NCBI RefSeq assembly: GCF_014652675.1
Contig: NZ_BMZG01000001.1
Coordinates: 248,001 to 312,000 of the forward strand
Direction of reading: 5' to 3'
From: Formosimonas limnophila
GTDB lineage: Bacteria > Pseudomonadota > Gammaproteobacteria > Burkholderiales > Burkholderiaceae
Length of the DNA: 64,000 bases
Part shown: piece by piece, positions 35,840-45,118 of the stretch
How positions within the stretch are numbered: the stretch's first letter is position 1
How the letters are laid out: every line of letters begins with the position of its first letter
Translations under genes and position numbers: made by a program
Notes under the pieces: model-generated
Database searches by the model: none
The model's input: only the letters and a program-made list of their open reading frames with translations
Told to the model about the DNA's origin: nothing

Positions 35840-36100
35840 ATTCGTCCTGTTCAATTTTTACTCACCGCTTTTGCCGTTCTTGCCGTGATATTGCTCATTG
35901 CTAAACTCATTGGCGGTAACGCCATGATGGCCACCGCTGCCAAATGGTTCATTCCACTCTGTTTTGCCGCAGCGGCCTATAACATGTCGATTGGTATCAG
36001 CTACGGCTATGGTTTTATGGAAGAGATACCATTTTTGTTGTTAAATTTCGGCGTTCCATCAGCAGTAGTATTTTTTGTGACGAAAAATTTGGCAGTCTAA
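35840..36100 (+). CDS. Small membrane protein, candidate ATT start
   Basis: 86 residues with two or three hydrophobic segments (about 6-25, 38-52 and 65-83). The frame is open well upstream of the first ATG. The best ribosome-binding site (AGGAG, 35829-35833) is 6 nt before ATT at 35840, giving an N-terminus I/M-RPVQFLLTAFAVLAV that completes the first membrane helix. The next possible start, GTG 35885, would cut into that helix and has no such site. No family recognised. A rare ATT start, or an ATG to ATT mutation, is the likely reading. Confidence 0.6.
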   Translation: MRPVQFLLTAFAVLAVILLIAKLIGGNAMMATAAKWFIPLCFAAAAYNMSIGISYGYGFMEEIPFLLLNFGVPSAVVFFVTKNLAV

Positions 36101-36140
36101 GTCTATTATCTATTTGTTTCGCGAAATCGATGGAGAATAT

Positions 36141-36165
36141 AAAAAACAGCTTCGGCTGTTTTTTT
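36141..36165 (+). terminator. Terminator before parE
   Basis: AAAAAACAGC, loop TTCG, GCTGTTTTTTT. It ends the small membrane protein transcript about 40 nt past its stop codon. Confidence 0.88.
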
Positions 36166-36275
36166 GTTGGTCAATCAATTACAGCGTTCATTCTCGCTTT
36201 TGTGGCAAATGCGGTAGAATGCAGCGCGCGACATCAGAAATTCGCGTGTTTTTTTAATAGAAATGATCACAAACC

Positions 36276-38243
36276 ATGACACAAGCTTATTCAGAAGACA
36301 GTATCCGCGTCCTTAAGGGGTTAGAGCCCGTTAAAGAACGTCCTGGCATGTACACACGCACGGAGAATCCACTGCATATCATCCAAGAGGTGATTGACAA
36401 TGCAGCGGACGAGGCGTTGGGTGGCTTTGGCAATACCATTGCGGTGACCTTGCACGCCGATGGTATGGTCAGCGTTGAGGATGATGGACGGGGGATTCCG
36501 ATTGGAATTCATCCTGAAGAAGGTGTACCTGTTATTGAGATTGTGTTCACGCGACTGCACGCAGGCGGTAAGTTTAATAAGAAAGACGGCGGTGCTTATG
36601 CCTTCTCAGGTGGTTTGCATGGTGTCGGCGTCTCGGTGACCAATGCTTTATCGACGTATCTCGGCGTGACGGTTTGGCGCGAAAAGCAAGTGGCGAGTTT
36701 GGTCTTTTCTGCGGGTGATGTGTTGGAGCAGCTCAATGTGCGTGATGCTGCTCGGGGCGACAAAAAGAACGGCACTCGTGTGACGGTCAAGCCAGACCCT
36801 AAATATTTTGACTCTCCCAACATTCCGCAAGCCGAGCTTGAACGAGTGCTGCGGGCAAAAGCCGTCTTGCTGCCGGGTGTTAAGGTCACATTGACCAATG
36901 AAAAAACAGATCAAACGCAAACGTGGTTTTATGAAGATGGTTTGCAAGGCTATCTGCGAGAAAATTTAGAAGCTGAGCCATTGATTCCTTTCTTCGGTGG
37001 TGAGTGGTTTGCGCCTGCGGGTGATGAGACGTTTGCAAAAGGTGAGGGCGCATCGTGGGTGCTGGCTTGGACGCAGGAGGGCAGTTTGCTGCGCGAGAGT
37101 TATGTGAATTTGATTGGCACGCCTGCGGGCGGAACGCATGAAGCGGGTGTTCGTGAGGGCGTGTTTGGTGCAGTAAAGAGCTTCATCGAGTTGCATGCCT
37201 TATTGCCCAAAGGTGTGAAACTGATTTCTGATGACGTGTTTGCACGAACGTCCTTTGTCCTGTCGGCCAAAGTGCTTGACCCGCAATTTCAAGGACAAAC
37301 CAAAGAACGGTTAAATAACCGAGATGCCGTCAAACTCGTGGCGCAGGCGACGCGCCCAGCGCTCGAATTATGGCTCAATCAGCATGTGGACTATGGCAAA
37401 CAATTGGCCGAGTTGGTGATCGCTCAAGCACAGGCGCGAAACAAAGCCGCCCAAAAAGTTGAGAAGAAAAAAAGTTCAGGTGTGGCCGTACTACCAGGCA
37501 AATTAACTGATTGCGAGTCAACGGATTTGGCACACAACGAGTTATTCTTGGTCGAGGGTGATTCGGCAGGTGGTTCGGCAAAAATGGGGCGCGACAAAGA
37601 GTTCCAAGCGATTTTGCCGCTGCGCGGTAAAGTGCTCAATACGTGGGAAGTCGATAAAGATCGATTGTTTGCCAATAATGAGGTTCACGACATCGCCGTG
37701 GCGATTGGCGTTGATCCACACAGCGCAAAGGACGAGCCAGATTTGTCTGGATTGCGCTACGGCAAGATTTGTATTTTGTCCGATGCGGACGTGGACGGTT
37801 CGCACATTCAGGTGTTGTTACTGACGTTGTTTTACAAACACTTTCCCAAACTTATTGAAAAAGGTCATGTATACATCGCTCGCCCACCGCTGTTTCGAGT
37901 GGATGTGCCAGCGCGGGGCAAAAAACCTGCTCAAAAAGTCTATTGCCTCGATACAGACGAGCTAACACGCATACAGGACAAATTAATCCAAGACGGTGTC
38001 AAAGAATCCGCATGGCAAGTGTCACGGTTCAAAGGTTTGGGTGAGATGAATGCCGAACAGCTTTGGGAAACCACCATGAATCCCGACACACGCCGTCTCT
38101 CAAAAGTCGCTTTGTCGATGGCCAATGTCAGCTCGGATGATATCAGTACAGCGATGATGAATATGCTTATGGGCAAAGGCGAAGCGTCATCACGCCGTGC
38201 TTGGCTTGAAGAAAAAGGTAATTTGACCGAAGCGGATATATAA
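36276..38243 (+). CDS. parE: DNA topoisomerase IV subunit B
   Basis: 655 residues. The GHKL ATPase site is visible in EVIDNAADEALGG and VEDDGRGIP, with SGGLHGVGVSVTNALS. The TOPRIM domain shows ELFLVEGDSAGGSAKMGRDKEFQAILPLRGK and LSDADVDGSHI. The length and the PGMYTRTENPLHIIQEV start are ParE-like rather than GyrB-like, with no GyrB-size insert. With ParC it unlinks daughter chromosomes. The parC gene is not in this window. Confidence 0.95.
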   Translation: MTQAYSEDSIRVLKGLEPVKERPGMYTRTENPLHIIQEVIDNAADEALGGFGNTIAVTLHADGMVSVEDDGRGIPIGIHPEEGVPVIEIVFTRLHAGGKFNKKDGGAYAFSGGLHGVGVSVTNALSTYLGVTVWREKQVASLVFSAGDVLEQLNVRDAARGDKKNGTRVTVKPDPKYFDSPNIPQAELERVLRAKAVLLPGVKVTLTNEKTDQTQTWFYEDGLQGYLRENLEAEPLIPFFGGEWFAPAGDETFAKGEGASWVLAWTQEGSLLRESYVNLIGTPAGGTHEAGVREGVFGAVKSFIELHALLPKGVKLISDDVFARTSFVLSAKVLDPQFQGQTKERLNNRDAVKLVAQATRPALELWLNQHVDYGKQLAELVIAQAQARNKAAQKVEKKKSSGVAVLPGKLTDCESTDLAHNELFLVEGDSAGGSAKMGRDKEFQAILPLRGKVLNTWEVDKDRLFANNEVHDIAVAIGVDPHSAKDEPDLSGLRYGKICILSDADVDGSHIQVLLLTLFYKHFPKLIEKGHVYIARPPLFRVDVPARGKKPAQKVYCLDTDELTRIQDKLIQDGVKESAWQVSRFKGLGEMNAEQLWETTMNPDTRRLSKVALSMANVSSDDISTAMMNMLMGKGEASSRRAWLEEKGNLTEADI

Positions 38244-38310
38244 AATGACATTTGTCAAAAGCGGCGTATAATACGTAAAAACCACAGTTATATAATTAAG
38301 GTAAACAAAG

Positions 38311-39165
38311 TTGAACATCAAAAAACATCTATCCACCCTCGTATTGGCTTGGATCGCCAGTGCTGCTTTTGCGTCTGTTGCACAAGCGAGTGGCATGTAT
38401 GTGTACGTGGATGATCAAGGTGTGCCGCACTATGCTTTGCAGAAGTTAGATGAGCGTTACCAGCTTTTTGTTCACGATGGTCCTGCTTTATCGGATGATG
38501 TCAAAGTGCTTGCTGTGACACCAGAAAACGACGGCAGTATGACCCCCAATCTGCCCAATATGGGTAACTATGGTACAGGTATGAACTTGAATGGTTTGCG
38601 TATTGCTGAGCCATCCAGAGCTGTTTTGAATAAACTTCTACGCAGTCAGGCCTTGGCGCGTTATGAGCCGATTATTCACAAACATGCTCGAATTTATGGT
38701 GTTGATCCGAATTTGATTAAGGCAGTTATGGCCGCTGAGTCTGGTTTTAATGCCAGTGCAGTTTCGCCCAAAAATGCCCAAGGTCTCATGCAAGTCATCC
38801 CACCAACTGCCGCTCGTTATGGTGTGACGGTGACGCAACTCATGAATCCTGAGAGAAATATTTACGCAGGTGTGCGTTATTTGGCAGATTTGTCCCGTAT
38901 GTTTAAAGGTCGTCCAGAACTGATTATCGCTGCTTACAATGCAGGCGAGGGCGCGGTATATAAATACAAGCGCACCATCCCACCGTACAAAGAAACCCAA
39001 AATTACGTGCGGACTGTACTCCAGTATTACAGTGTTTACCAACCGGGTGGCATGGTGGTGTCTGATAGCGGTATTGCGTCAACGTCGAAAACCAGCAATC
39101 GCCGTTCTGCGCAAAGAGTCAGTATGAAAGTGGGCGGTCAACTCAATAAAAAAGTGGTGCAATAA
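38311..39165 (+). CDS. Soluble lytic murein transglycosylase (SLT family)
   Basis: 284 residues, TTG start with AAGG upstream. A signal peptide (about 1-27, ending SVAQA) and a short DUF4124-like segment (GMYVYVDDQGVPHYAL) precede the catalytic domain. The SLT domain (about 115-235) has the catalytic glutamate in VMAAESGFNASAVSPKNAQGLMQVIPPTAARYGV and the NPERNIYAGVRYLADL and IAAYNAGEGAV signatures. It cleaves peptidoglycan glycan strands in the periplasm. Separated from parE by about 67 bp; may be independently transcribed. Confidence 0.93.
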   Translation: MNIKKHLSTLVLAWIASAAFASVAQASGMYVYVDDQGVPHYALQKLDERYQLFVHDGPALSDDVKVLAVTPENDGSMTPNLPNMGNYGTGMNLNGLRIAEPSRAVLNKLLRSQALARYEPIIHKHARIYGVDPNLIKAVMAAESGFNASAVSPKNAQGLMQVIPPTAARYGVTVTQLMNPERNIYAGVRYLADLSRMFKGRPELIIAAYNAGEGAVYKYKRTIPPYKETQNYVRTVLQYYSVYQPGGMVVSDSGIASTSKTSNRRSAQRVSMKVGGQLNKKVVQ

Positions 39166-39202
39166 TCAATCATTAGCAACGCCAAATAATGCTGAACGCA
39201 TG

Positions 39203-39232
39203 AAAAAGCGACTGAATATTCAGTCGCTTTTT
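39203..39232. terminator. Perfectly palindromic bidirectional terminator
   Basis: The 30-nt segment is a perfect inverted repeat, AAAAAGCGACTGAAT with its complement ATTCAGTCGCTTTTT. It lies between the convergent transglycosylase and permease genes. Confidence 0.92.
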
Positions 39233-39245
39233 GACAAATCCACCT

Positions 39246-39914
39246 TCAAACATCATGAAAAACTTGTGGCTGATACCACCAATGTGGCCGATAAACCGCA
39301 ATCAATGCCGTTGCCATACCACTGAGCAATCCTTCTCCCCATGCCAATAAAATAGGAATCAACAGTAAAAAATCATTATTCTCAATACGTGCAGCCAAAT
39401 CTAAATACTGTAAAACAAGTAAATTAATCCAAACAGTTACAGCCATACCCAAAGCAGCGACAAAAAAGCCTCGTACGATGATGAACACAAACAAGCGTTT
39501 GGGCAAATACAAATTGACTAAATAATGTAGTAATGCAGCGCAAAATATCGGCAAGGCGACGACAAGCGCATACTGAACGCCCCAAACTATGATGGACTCA
39601 TGACGGGTGAGGTTGGTCACCACCAAAACAACACCCAATGCCAATAGCGTTAACCGCGCACCAAGCAGCAAATAGGCAATGCTGGCACCAATCAAATGCA
39701 GATACAAATAATCAAGAGCCTGCGCTTTGATGAGCCAAATCAAACAAAGCATTAAGGTCAAACCCAGCCAGAGGTTTTGTCGTAAATGATCTTTGATGGA
39801 TGCCCGTGTGCTGGGCAATAAAGCAATTATCACAAGCCCTGCAAAAATCACAGCATTTATACTCCACCAAATATTGAGATTGAATATTTCGTCAGGATTG
39901 GGGTGGTCGAACAT
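39246..39914 (-). CDS. ECF-type (CbiM-like) transporter permease
   Basis: 222 residues with about six membrane helices. LHLIGASIAYLLLGARLTLLAL and the long central hydrophobic run resemble the substrate-specific permease of energy-coupling factor importers of the CbiM/NikM type seen in Burkholderiales. The N-terminal metal-binding MHIxxG motif of true CbiM is not present (the start is MFDHPNPDE), so cobalt or nickel transport is not supported. No ATPase gene is nearby. Substrate unknown. Confidence 0.65.
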   Translation of the reverse strand: MFDHPNPDEIFNLNIWWSINAVIFAGLVIIALLPSTRASIKDHLRQNLWLGLTLMLCLIWLIKAQALDYLYLHLIGASIAYLLLGARLTLLALGVVLVVTNLTRHESIIVWGVQYALVVALPIFCAALLHYLVNLYLPKRLFVFIIVRGFFVAALGMAVTVWINLLVLQYLDLAARIENNDFLLLIPILLAWGEGLLSGMATALIAVYRPHWWYQPQVFHDV

Positions 39915-39950
39915 AGTGACTTTTAGTGTTGGGTGGTATGAATATCAGAT

Positions 39951-39977
39951 AAAAAACCCTTGCGCTGTGCCGCAAGG
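39951..39977 (-). terminator. Terminator of the aconitase-OmpA reading frame
   Basis: On the minus strand CCTTGCG and CGCAAGG (39971-39977 and 39958-39964) form the stem and are followed by a T-run, 12 nt past the stop codon. Confidence 0.85.
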
Positions 39978-39988
39978 ATTTTTGAGGA

Positions 39989-40915
39989 TTAACGATACTC
40001 AATGCGTCGGTTTTTAAATCGACCAGCTTCAGTGGCGTTATCCGCGACAGGGATGCTGCTGCCATAGCCTTTGGCGGTGAGCATGGTGTCGGCAACACCG
40101 TTTTTGACGAGGAAGTCTCGTACTGCGGCGGCACGCTTTTCTGATAGGGTCAAGTTTGCGGCTTCGTTGCCGACATTGTCTGCATGACCACCGATTTCAA
40201 AGGTGAAGTCTTTTTTGTCCTTGAGTAGAGTGGCGGCTTTTTTGAGGACAGCTTGGTTCTCTGCTGGGATGACGGCTGAGCCACTGGCGAAATTGATGAT
40301 TTGCAGATTCAGCGCATCCAAAATCTCTTTGCCTGAGGCGTCAGGTTTTAAGGCATTTAGTGTGTCCAGCGCGTTGCCTGTGGCGGCTTTTGAGGCGTTG
40401 GCAATGTCAAGTGCTGAGACTTTGATGCTGTCACCCAAGAACGTTTGCAGTTTTTCGGACAATGAACCAGTTGTGCCTGATAGAGTTACCGCATCACCAT
40501 TGAATGTGACTTCCGCGCCTGAGACTTTGAAGAAGTCAAATAAACCTGCGAGTTTTGCCAACCAGCCAGCTGGTTTAACATCGGCAGCCACGGCCAAGTT
40601 GTTCACGTAATTGCCATCGCCAAAGGTTTTCTTGAGCTCTGCATCAATTTGCGCTTTGATGGCGTCGGTTGGTACTGTGCCGTTGAGCGTGAATTTGCCA
40701 TTGTTATTAAAGCCTGCGAGCTGCATGAGTTTGTTGGCCACGGGTACGGCAGGAGCATCGATTTTATTGACCACGGCTGGGTCGATTTTAGGCGCTTGAA
40801 CGGTTTGTCCCCAGTCGTTGCAACCACGGAACAATAGTGCGACGAGGAGTGCGGCGACGGCTGCGCCTGTCCATTTGGCCCATTGACCTTGTTTGTGGGT
40901 GTTGTTTGAACTCAT
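39989..40915 (-). CDS. OmpA-family protein, internal start within the aconitase reading frame
   Basis: 308 residues if started at ATG 40915, which has AAGGAAAA about 7 nt upstream. N-terminal cytoplasmic tail ([13 protein letters not shown]), one membrane helix, then a periplasmic part. The middle has two similar blocks ([23 protein letters not shown] and [23 protein letters not shown]) resembling the BON-like repeats of OmpA-like proteins. The end is an OmpA-type peptidoglycan-binding domain, with [22 protein letters not shown] and the final [10 protein letters not shown]. Likely an inner-membrane anchored, wall-binding protein. It would normally be a stand-alone gene, and here no stop separates it from aconitase. 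Confidence 0.75.
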   Translation of the reverse strand: MSSNNTHKQGQWAKWTGAAVAALLVALLFRGCNDWGQTVQAPKIDPAVVNKIDAPAVPVANKLMQLAGFNNNGKFTLNGTVPTDAIKAQIDAELKKTFGDGNYVNNLAVAADVKPAGWLAKLAGLFDFFKVSGAEVTFNGDAVTLSGTTGSLSEKLQTFLGDSIKVSALDIANASKAATGNALDTLNALKPDASGKEILDALNLQIINFASGSAVIPAENQAVLKKAATLLKDKKDFTFEIGGHADNVGNEAANLTLSEKRAAAVRDFLVKNGVADTMLTAKGYGSSIPVADNATEAGRFKNRRIEYR

Positions 40916-43687
40916 GCTGCTTTTTTCCTTATGTGTGGTGGTGGATAAATGTGAAAAATTTGGAACGCTTTGCTCTGGCGTCACTTGCGCGTCAGGGCCG
41001 AGCAACAGGCGCAAAACGTACGGCAGGATACCACCATGGCGATAATAGTCAACCTCAATCGGCGTATCAATGCGGCTCGTGACCTGCACATGTGCACTGG
41101 TACCGTTGGGACGATGGATGACCAGTGTTAAGTCCTCTTGGGGTTTGATGTGGTTGTTCACCCCCAAAATGTCAAATGTCTCATTGCCCGTGATACCGAG
41201 GATTTCGGCAGAGTCACCTTCTTTAAACTGCAAAGGAAGCACGCCCATACCAACGAGGTTAGAGCGGTGAATACGCTCAAATGATTTGGCAATCACGGCT
41301 TTAACGCCCAGTAATTGAGTGCCCTTGGCAGCCCAGTCGCGCGAGGAGCCTGTACCGTACTCTTCACCGCCAAAAACGATGGTTGGTGTGCCTGTGCTCA
41401 TATGCTGTGCAGCTGCATCAAATACGGTGGTTTGTGTGCCATTGAGCAGAGTGTAACCACCTTCAATGCGCGAGCCGTCTTCATTGGCTGGCAACATGAG
41501 ATTTTTGACACGCACGTTGGCAAAGGTGCCGCGCACCATGACGTCGTGGTGACCACGACGCGATCCATAGCTGTTAAAGTCTTTGGCTGACACGCCTTTT
41601 GACTCAAGCCATTGTCCTGCAGGTGTTGTTGCTTTGAATGAACCCGCAGGCGAGATGTGGTCAGTGGTCACCGAGTCACCTAAAATCAACAAAGCCTTCG
41701 CCCCAGTGATGCCTGAAATATCATCGGTGCTCATTTTGAAACGATCAAAGAATGGTGGTTTGGCGATGTAGGTTGATTCAGGCCAACTGTAGACTTGACC
41801 CGTTGGTGCGGGGACTTGCTGCCATAAATCAAGGTCTTTGGCAAAGTCAGTGTAGCGTTCTTTAAAAGTCGCGGGGTCAAAGGCGAATGGTAAAGCTGTG
41901 CTAATCTCGTCTGAATTCGGCCAAATGTCTTTGAGATAAACGGGCTGTCCATTGGAACCTATGCTGATGGGTTCTGTGGTCAAATCAATATTCATGCGGC
42001 CAGCCAAGGCAAATGCAACCACCAGCGGCGGACTGGCGAGGAAGTTCGCTTTGATGTTTGGATGAATCCGTGCCTCAAAGTTGCGGTTGCCTGACAGAAC
42101 GGCGGCGGCGATGACATCGTTGTTTAAAATAGTGTCGTTGATTTCGGGGGCGAGATCACCTGCATTGCCGATGCAGGTGGTGCAGCCAAAGGCCACCACA
42201 TTAAAGCCCAATGCGTCCAAATAATGCTGTAACCCTGATTTTTCGAGATAGTCTGCCACTACGCGTGAGCCGGGGGCGAGTGAAGTCTTGATGTGAGCGG
42301 GGACTTGCAGGCCTTTTTCAACGGCTTTTTTCGCCAGTAGTCCTGCTGCGAGCATGACACTGGGGTTTGAGGTATTGGTGCACGAGGTGATGGCGGCAAG
42401 CACCACGTCACCATGACCGAGTGTGGTGTCCGTACCCGCAATGGTGTAGCGCACCGAGGCCTCATCTACTGATTTGTTAAAGCCATCACTGCTGGTATTT
42501 GTGAGCAGCGTATCGAAGGCGTTTTGAGCTTCAGGCAGAGCTATGCGGTCTTGCGGACGCTTCGGCCCTGCGATGGACGGCACGATTTCCTTCAGGTTCA
42601 TTTGCAAAACTTTGGTGTAGTCAATGTCGCCCATCATCGGCACGTCGTACATGTTTTGGGCTTGATAATAAGCCTTGAATGTGGCTATTTCTGCTTCAGT
42701 ACGGCCTGTTTTGGTCAGGTAATCGACGGTTTTGTCATCAATCGGGAAAAACCCCATGGTCGCGCCGTACTCTGGTGCCATATTGGCAATCGTTGCACGG
42801 TCGGTGACCGTCAAGCTGGCAGTACCTTCGCCGAAGAACTCTACGAATTTTCCCACGACTTTTTCGCGGCGTAACATTTCGGTGATGGTCAAAACAAGGT
42901 CAGTGGCCGTAACGCCTTCGTTCAAAGCGCCGCTTAACTCGACACCCACCACATCGGGTGTTAAGAAATACACAGGCTGCCCCAGCATTGCCGCTTCAGC
43001 TTCAATGCCGCCGACACCCCAGCCAACCACGCCCACGCCGTTAATCATCGTGGTGTGTGAATCAGTGCCGACCAAGGTATCTGGGTAATACACGCCATTT
43101 TTCTCATTCACGCCACGGAACAAATACTCTAAATTCACCTGATGAACGATGCCAATGCCCGGTGGCACGACTTTGAATGTGTCAAATGCCTGCATACCCC
43201 ATTTCATGAATTGATAGCGTTCGCCATTGCGCTCGAATTCGCGCTCCATGTTTTGTCGTAGCGCGATGTTGGTGCCGTATTTGTCCACCATGACTGAGTG
43301 ATCCACCACCAAATCAACGGGTACGAGCGGCTCGATGGTTTTTGGATTTTTGCCCATTTGATGAGCGACATTGCGCATCGCAGCCAAATCAGCGAGCAGC
43401 GGCACACCAGTGAAGTCCTGCAGTACCACACGAGCCACTACAAATGGAATCTCATCTGTGCGCTCGGCGGTCGCTTGCCAGTTGGCTAACTGCTTGATAT
43501 GTGTTTCGGTGATTTTTTGACCGTCATAATGACGTAACACGGATTCAAGAACGATACGTATTGAGATAGGCAGTCGTGAAATCGGTCCAATACCTGCTGA
43601 TTCTAACGCAGGCAAACTATAAAACGATGCTGTTTTGCCGTCAGGCAGAGTGAAAGAGCGGAGGGTGTGGTGTAGATTGTGTGACAT
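39989..43687 (-). CDS. acnA: Aconitate hydratase AcnA, read in frame into an OmpA-domain protein
   Basis: 1232 codons without a stop. Residues 1 to about 897 are a complete AcnA, with Fe-S cysteines in [12 protein letters not shown] and [12 protein letters not shown] and the swivel domain ending in [12 protein letters not shown]. AcnA interconverts citrate and isocitrate in the cytosol. About 27 linker residues lead to Met925 (ATG at 40915), the natural start of a separate envelope protein. After it come a membrane helix ([15 protein letters not shown]), a BON-like/repeat region (about 970-1090) and an OmpA peptidoglycan-binding domain (about 1120-1232, [20 protein letters not shown]). AAGGAA precedes that ATG, so a free OmpA-domain protein of 308 residues can also be made. 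A membrane-anchored aconitase would be unusual; see findings. Confidence 0.85.
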   Translation of the reverse strand: MSHNLHHTLRSFTLPDGKTASFYSLPALESAGIGPISRLPISIRIVLESVLRHYDGQKITETHIKQLANWQATAERTDEIPFVVARVVLQDFTGVPLLADLAAMRNVAHQMGKNPKTIEPLVPVDLVVDHSVMVDKYGTNIALRQNMEREFERNGERYQFMKWGMQAFDTFKVVPPGIGIVHQVNLEYLFRGVNEKNGVYYPDTLVGTDSHTTMINGVGVVGWGVGGIEAEAAMLGQPVYFLTPDVVGVELSGALNEGVTATDLVLTITEMLRREKVVGKFVEFFGEGTASLTVTDRATIANMAPEYGATMGFFPIDDKTVDYLTKTGRTEAEIATFKAYYQAQNMYDVPMMGDIDYTKVLQMNLKEIVPSIAGPKRPQDRIALPEAQNAFDTLLTNTSSDGFNKSVDEASVRYTIAGTDTTLGHGDVVLAAITSCTNTSNPSVMLAAGLLAKKAVEKGLQVPAHIKTSLAPGSRVVADYLEKSGLQHYLDALGFNVVAFGCTTCIGNAGDLAPEINDTILNNDVIAAAVLSGNRNFEARIHPNIKANFLASPPLVVAFALAGRMNIDLTTEPISIGSNGQPVYLKDIWPNSDEISTALPFAFDPATFKERYTDFAKDLDLWQQVPAPTGQVYSWPESTYIAKPPFFDRFKMSTDDISGITGAKALLILGDSVTTDHISPAGSFKATTPAGQWLESKGVSAKDFNSYGSRRGHHDVMVRGTFANVRVKNLMLPANEDGSRIEGGYTLLNGTQTTVFDAAAQHMSTGTPTIVFGGEEYGTGSSRDWAAKGTQLLGVKAVIAKSFERIHRSNLVGMGVLPLQFKEGDSAEILGITGNETFDILGVNNHIKPQEDLTLVIHRPNGTSAHVQVTSRIDTPIEVDYYRHGGILPYVLRLLLGPDAQVTPEQSVPNFSHLSTTTHKEKSSMSSNNTHKQGQWAKWTGAAVAALLVALLFRGCNDWGQTVQAPKIDPAVVNKIDAPAVPVANKLMQLAGFNNNGKFTLNGTVPTDAIKAQIDAELKKTFGDGNYVNNLAVAADVKPAGWLAKLAGLFDFFKVSGAEVTFNGDAVTLSGTTGSLSEKLQTFLGDSIKVSALDIANASKAATGNALDTLNALKPDASGKEILDALNLQIINFASGSAVIPAENQAVLKKAATLLKDKKDFTFEIGGHADNVGNEAANLTLSEKRAAAVRDFLVKNGVADTMLTAKGYGSSIPVADNATEAGRFKNRRIEYR

Positions 43688-43784
43688 GGCAAGACCTCTG
43701 AGGTTAAGGTGGCTGACACTTGAATTGACTTATTGTACACCTGCTGGAACCGATGTGCGGGTTGTGCGTCATGATTAAAGCACG

Positions 43785-43819
43785 ATGCAAAACTGCCACA
43801 CGAGGTGGCAGTTTTGCAT
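43785..43819 (-). terminator. Hairpin terminator after transaldolase
   Basis: ATGCAAAACTGCCA (43785-43798) and its exact complement (43806-43819) form a 14-bp stem with a 7-nt loop. It carries TTTTGCATGATGA at its right edge, shared with the bcp terminator. Confidence 0.8.
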
Positions 43820-43847
43820 GATGACAAACAGCGTCACAAAGTGAGGT

Positions 43848-44792
43848 TTAAGCGCGAGCTTGCTCAATCAATGTGGCGAATTTCTCAGTGTCGATGCAGA
43901 ACAGGCGAATGCCTTCAGAGAGCTTTTCAATCGACATCGCTTCGTTGTTTAATGCTAAACGGAACGACGCTTCAGTCAGCTTGAGTTCAACCGCATCAGA
44001 GTTTTTCGCATCCGCTTCGTTCAGGGCGGCGGTGAGTGGCTCGTTCATCTCTTGTAATTTAGCTAGTAAATCTGGGCTGATGGTGAGAAGGTCACAACCT
44101 GCTAATGCGATGATTTGACCGATGTTACGGAAGCTCGCGCCCATGACTTCGGTTTTGATGCCGAATTTTTTGTAGTAGTTATAAATCGTTTTAACCGAGT
44201 CAACACCTGGGTCGTTGTCCTTGACCGCATCGTATTCGATGCCCGTTTGTTTTTTGTACCAGTCATAAATACGGCCGACGAATGGTGAAATCAACGTCAC
44301 GCCTGCGTCAGAGCATGCCACCGCCTGTGCCAAGCTGAACATCAAGGTTAAATTAGTGTGGATGCCTTCTTTTTCGAGGATTTCGGCCGCTTTAATGCCT
44401 TCCCAAGTAGAGGCGAGCTTGATGAGGATGCGGTCTTTGTTGATACCATTCGCTTCGTACAGCTTGATGATGCGGCGGGCTTTGACGAGTGAGGCTTCGG
44501 TGTCAAATGACAAACGGGCATCGACTTCGGTAGAGACGCGGCCTGGGACGATTTTGAGGATTTCGAGACCGAATGCCACCAAAACATGATCCATGATGTC
44601 TTCGACAGACTCAGCAGCATTGGCTTTGACCGCTGCTTCAAACAATGGCTGATACTCAGGTTTTTGTACGGCTTTGAGAATCAAAGATGGGTTGGTCGTC
44701 GCGTCTTGCGGCAAAAATTGTGCCATCGCCGCGAAGTCACCCGTGTCGGCAACGACGGTGGTGTACTGTTTGAGTTGGTCTAAAGTGGTCAT
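43848..44792 (-). CDS. tal: Transaldolase (class I, TalB type)
   Basis: 314 residues. Transfers a dihydroxyacetone unit between sugar phosphates in the pentose phosphate pathway. The Schiff-base lysine lies in [14 protein letters not shown] (about 132). [30 protein letters not shown] and [10 protein letters not shown] are family signatures. A strong AGAGGGA site precedes the ATG. Monocistronic between acnA and the divergent carA region. Confidence 0.96.
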   Translation of the reverse strand: MTTLDQLKQYTTVVADTGDFAAMAQFLPQDATTNPSLILKAVQKPEYQPLFEAAVKANAAESVEDIMDHVLVAFGLEILKIVPGRVSTEVDARLSFDTEASLVKARRIIKLYEANGINKDRILIKLASTWEGIKAAEILEKEGIHTNLTLMFSLAQAVACSDAGVTLISPFVGRIYDWYKKQTGIEYDAVKDNDPGVDSVKTIYNYYKKFGIKTEVMGASFRNIGQIIALAGCDLLTISPDLLAKLQEMNEPLTAALNEADAKNSDAVELKLTEASFRLALNNEAMSIEKLSEGIRLFCIDTEKFATLIEQARA

Positions 44793-45118
44793 TTTTTCCC
44801 TCTGTTGGTTGTGAAGTTGACTGGGGTGGGCTGAGTTTGCTCAGCTCAGGTTTGACTTTTATTATAAGTGACTTTTTCACCTTTTGCCTTTAAATCCGGT
44901 GGGATTTCTGATAAAATGCCGTCGTTAAACAATAATGTTTTGCCCCAATGACGAATTGAATGAATATATGGCGTATCTACTCACACCGAGCACCCCGCAG
45001 ACTGGCTCAAAAAGCCGCCCAGCACAATAAATCAACCATTTATTGATGCAAGGGCGGTTTTTTTATGCCAAGTGAGTTGTTACGCTGCAGCGCAGCAAAG
45101 CCAAATACGGAGTCCATG
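44793..45118. promoter_or_regulatory. tal/carA intergenic region with carA promoter and leader
   Basis: About 326 bp with no protein gene. It holds the tal start region on the minus strand and the carA promoter and leader on the plus strand. An extended -10 element, TG-A-TAAAAT at 44909-44917, is the best promoter candidate and would start a leader of about 195 nt before carA. A short open frame (44960-45046, 28 codons from an ATG) ends inside the following hairpin. The -35 region is weak. Confidence 0.55.
45011..45064 (+). terminator. Terminator-like hairpin in the carA leader (possible attenuator)
   Basis: AAAGCCGCCC (45011-45020) pairs with GGGCGGTTTT (45052-45061), with an inner AATAAAT/ATTTATT stem (45026-45032 with 45038-45044). 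A run of seven T follows (45058-45064). It is located 55 nt before the carA start and would stop transcription before the gene unless overridden. Confidence 0.75.

Noticed and set aside
45065-45118. Upstream ATG start for carA
   Set aside because: It would translate sequence right after the leader terminator and add residues not typical of CarA; GGAG favours 45119.
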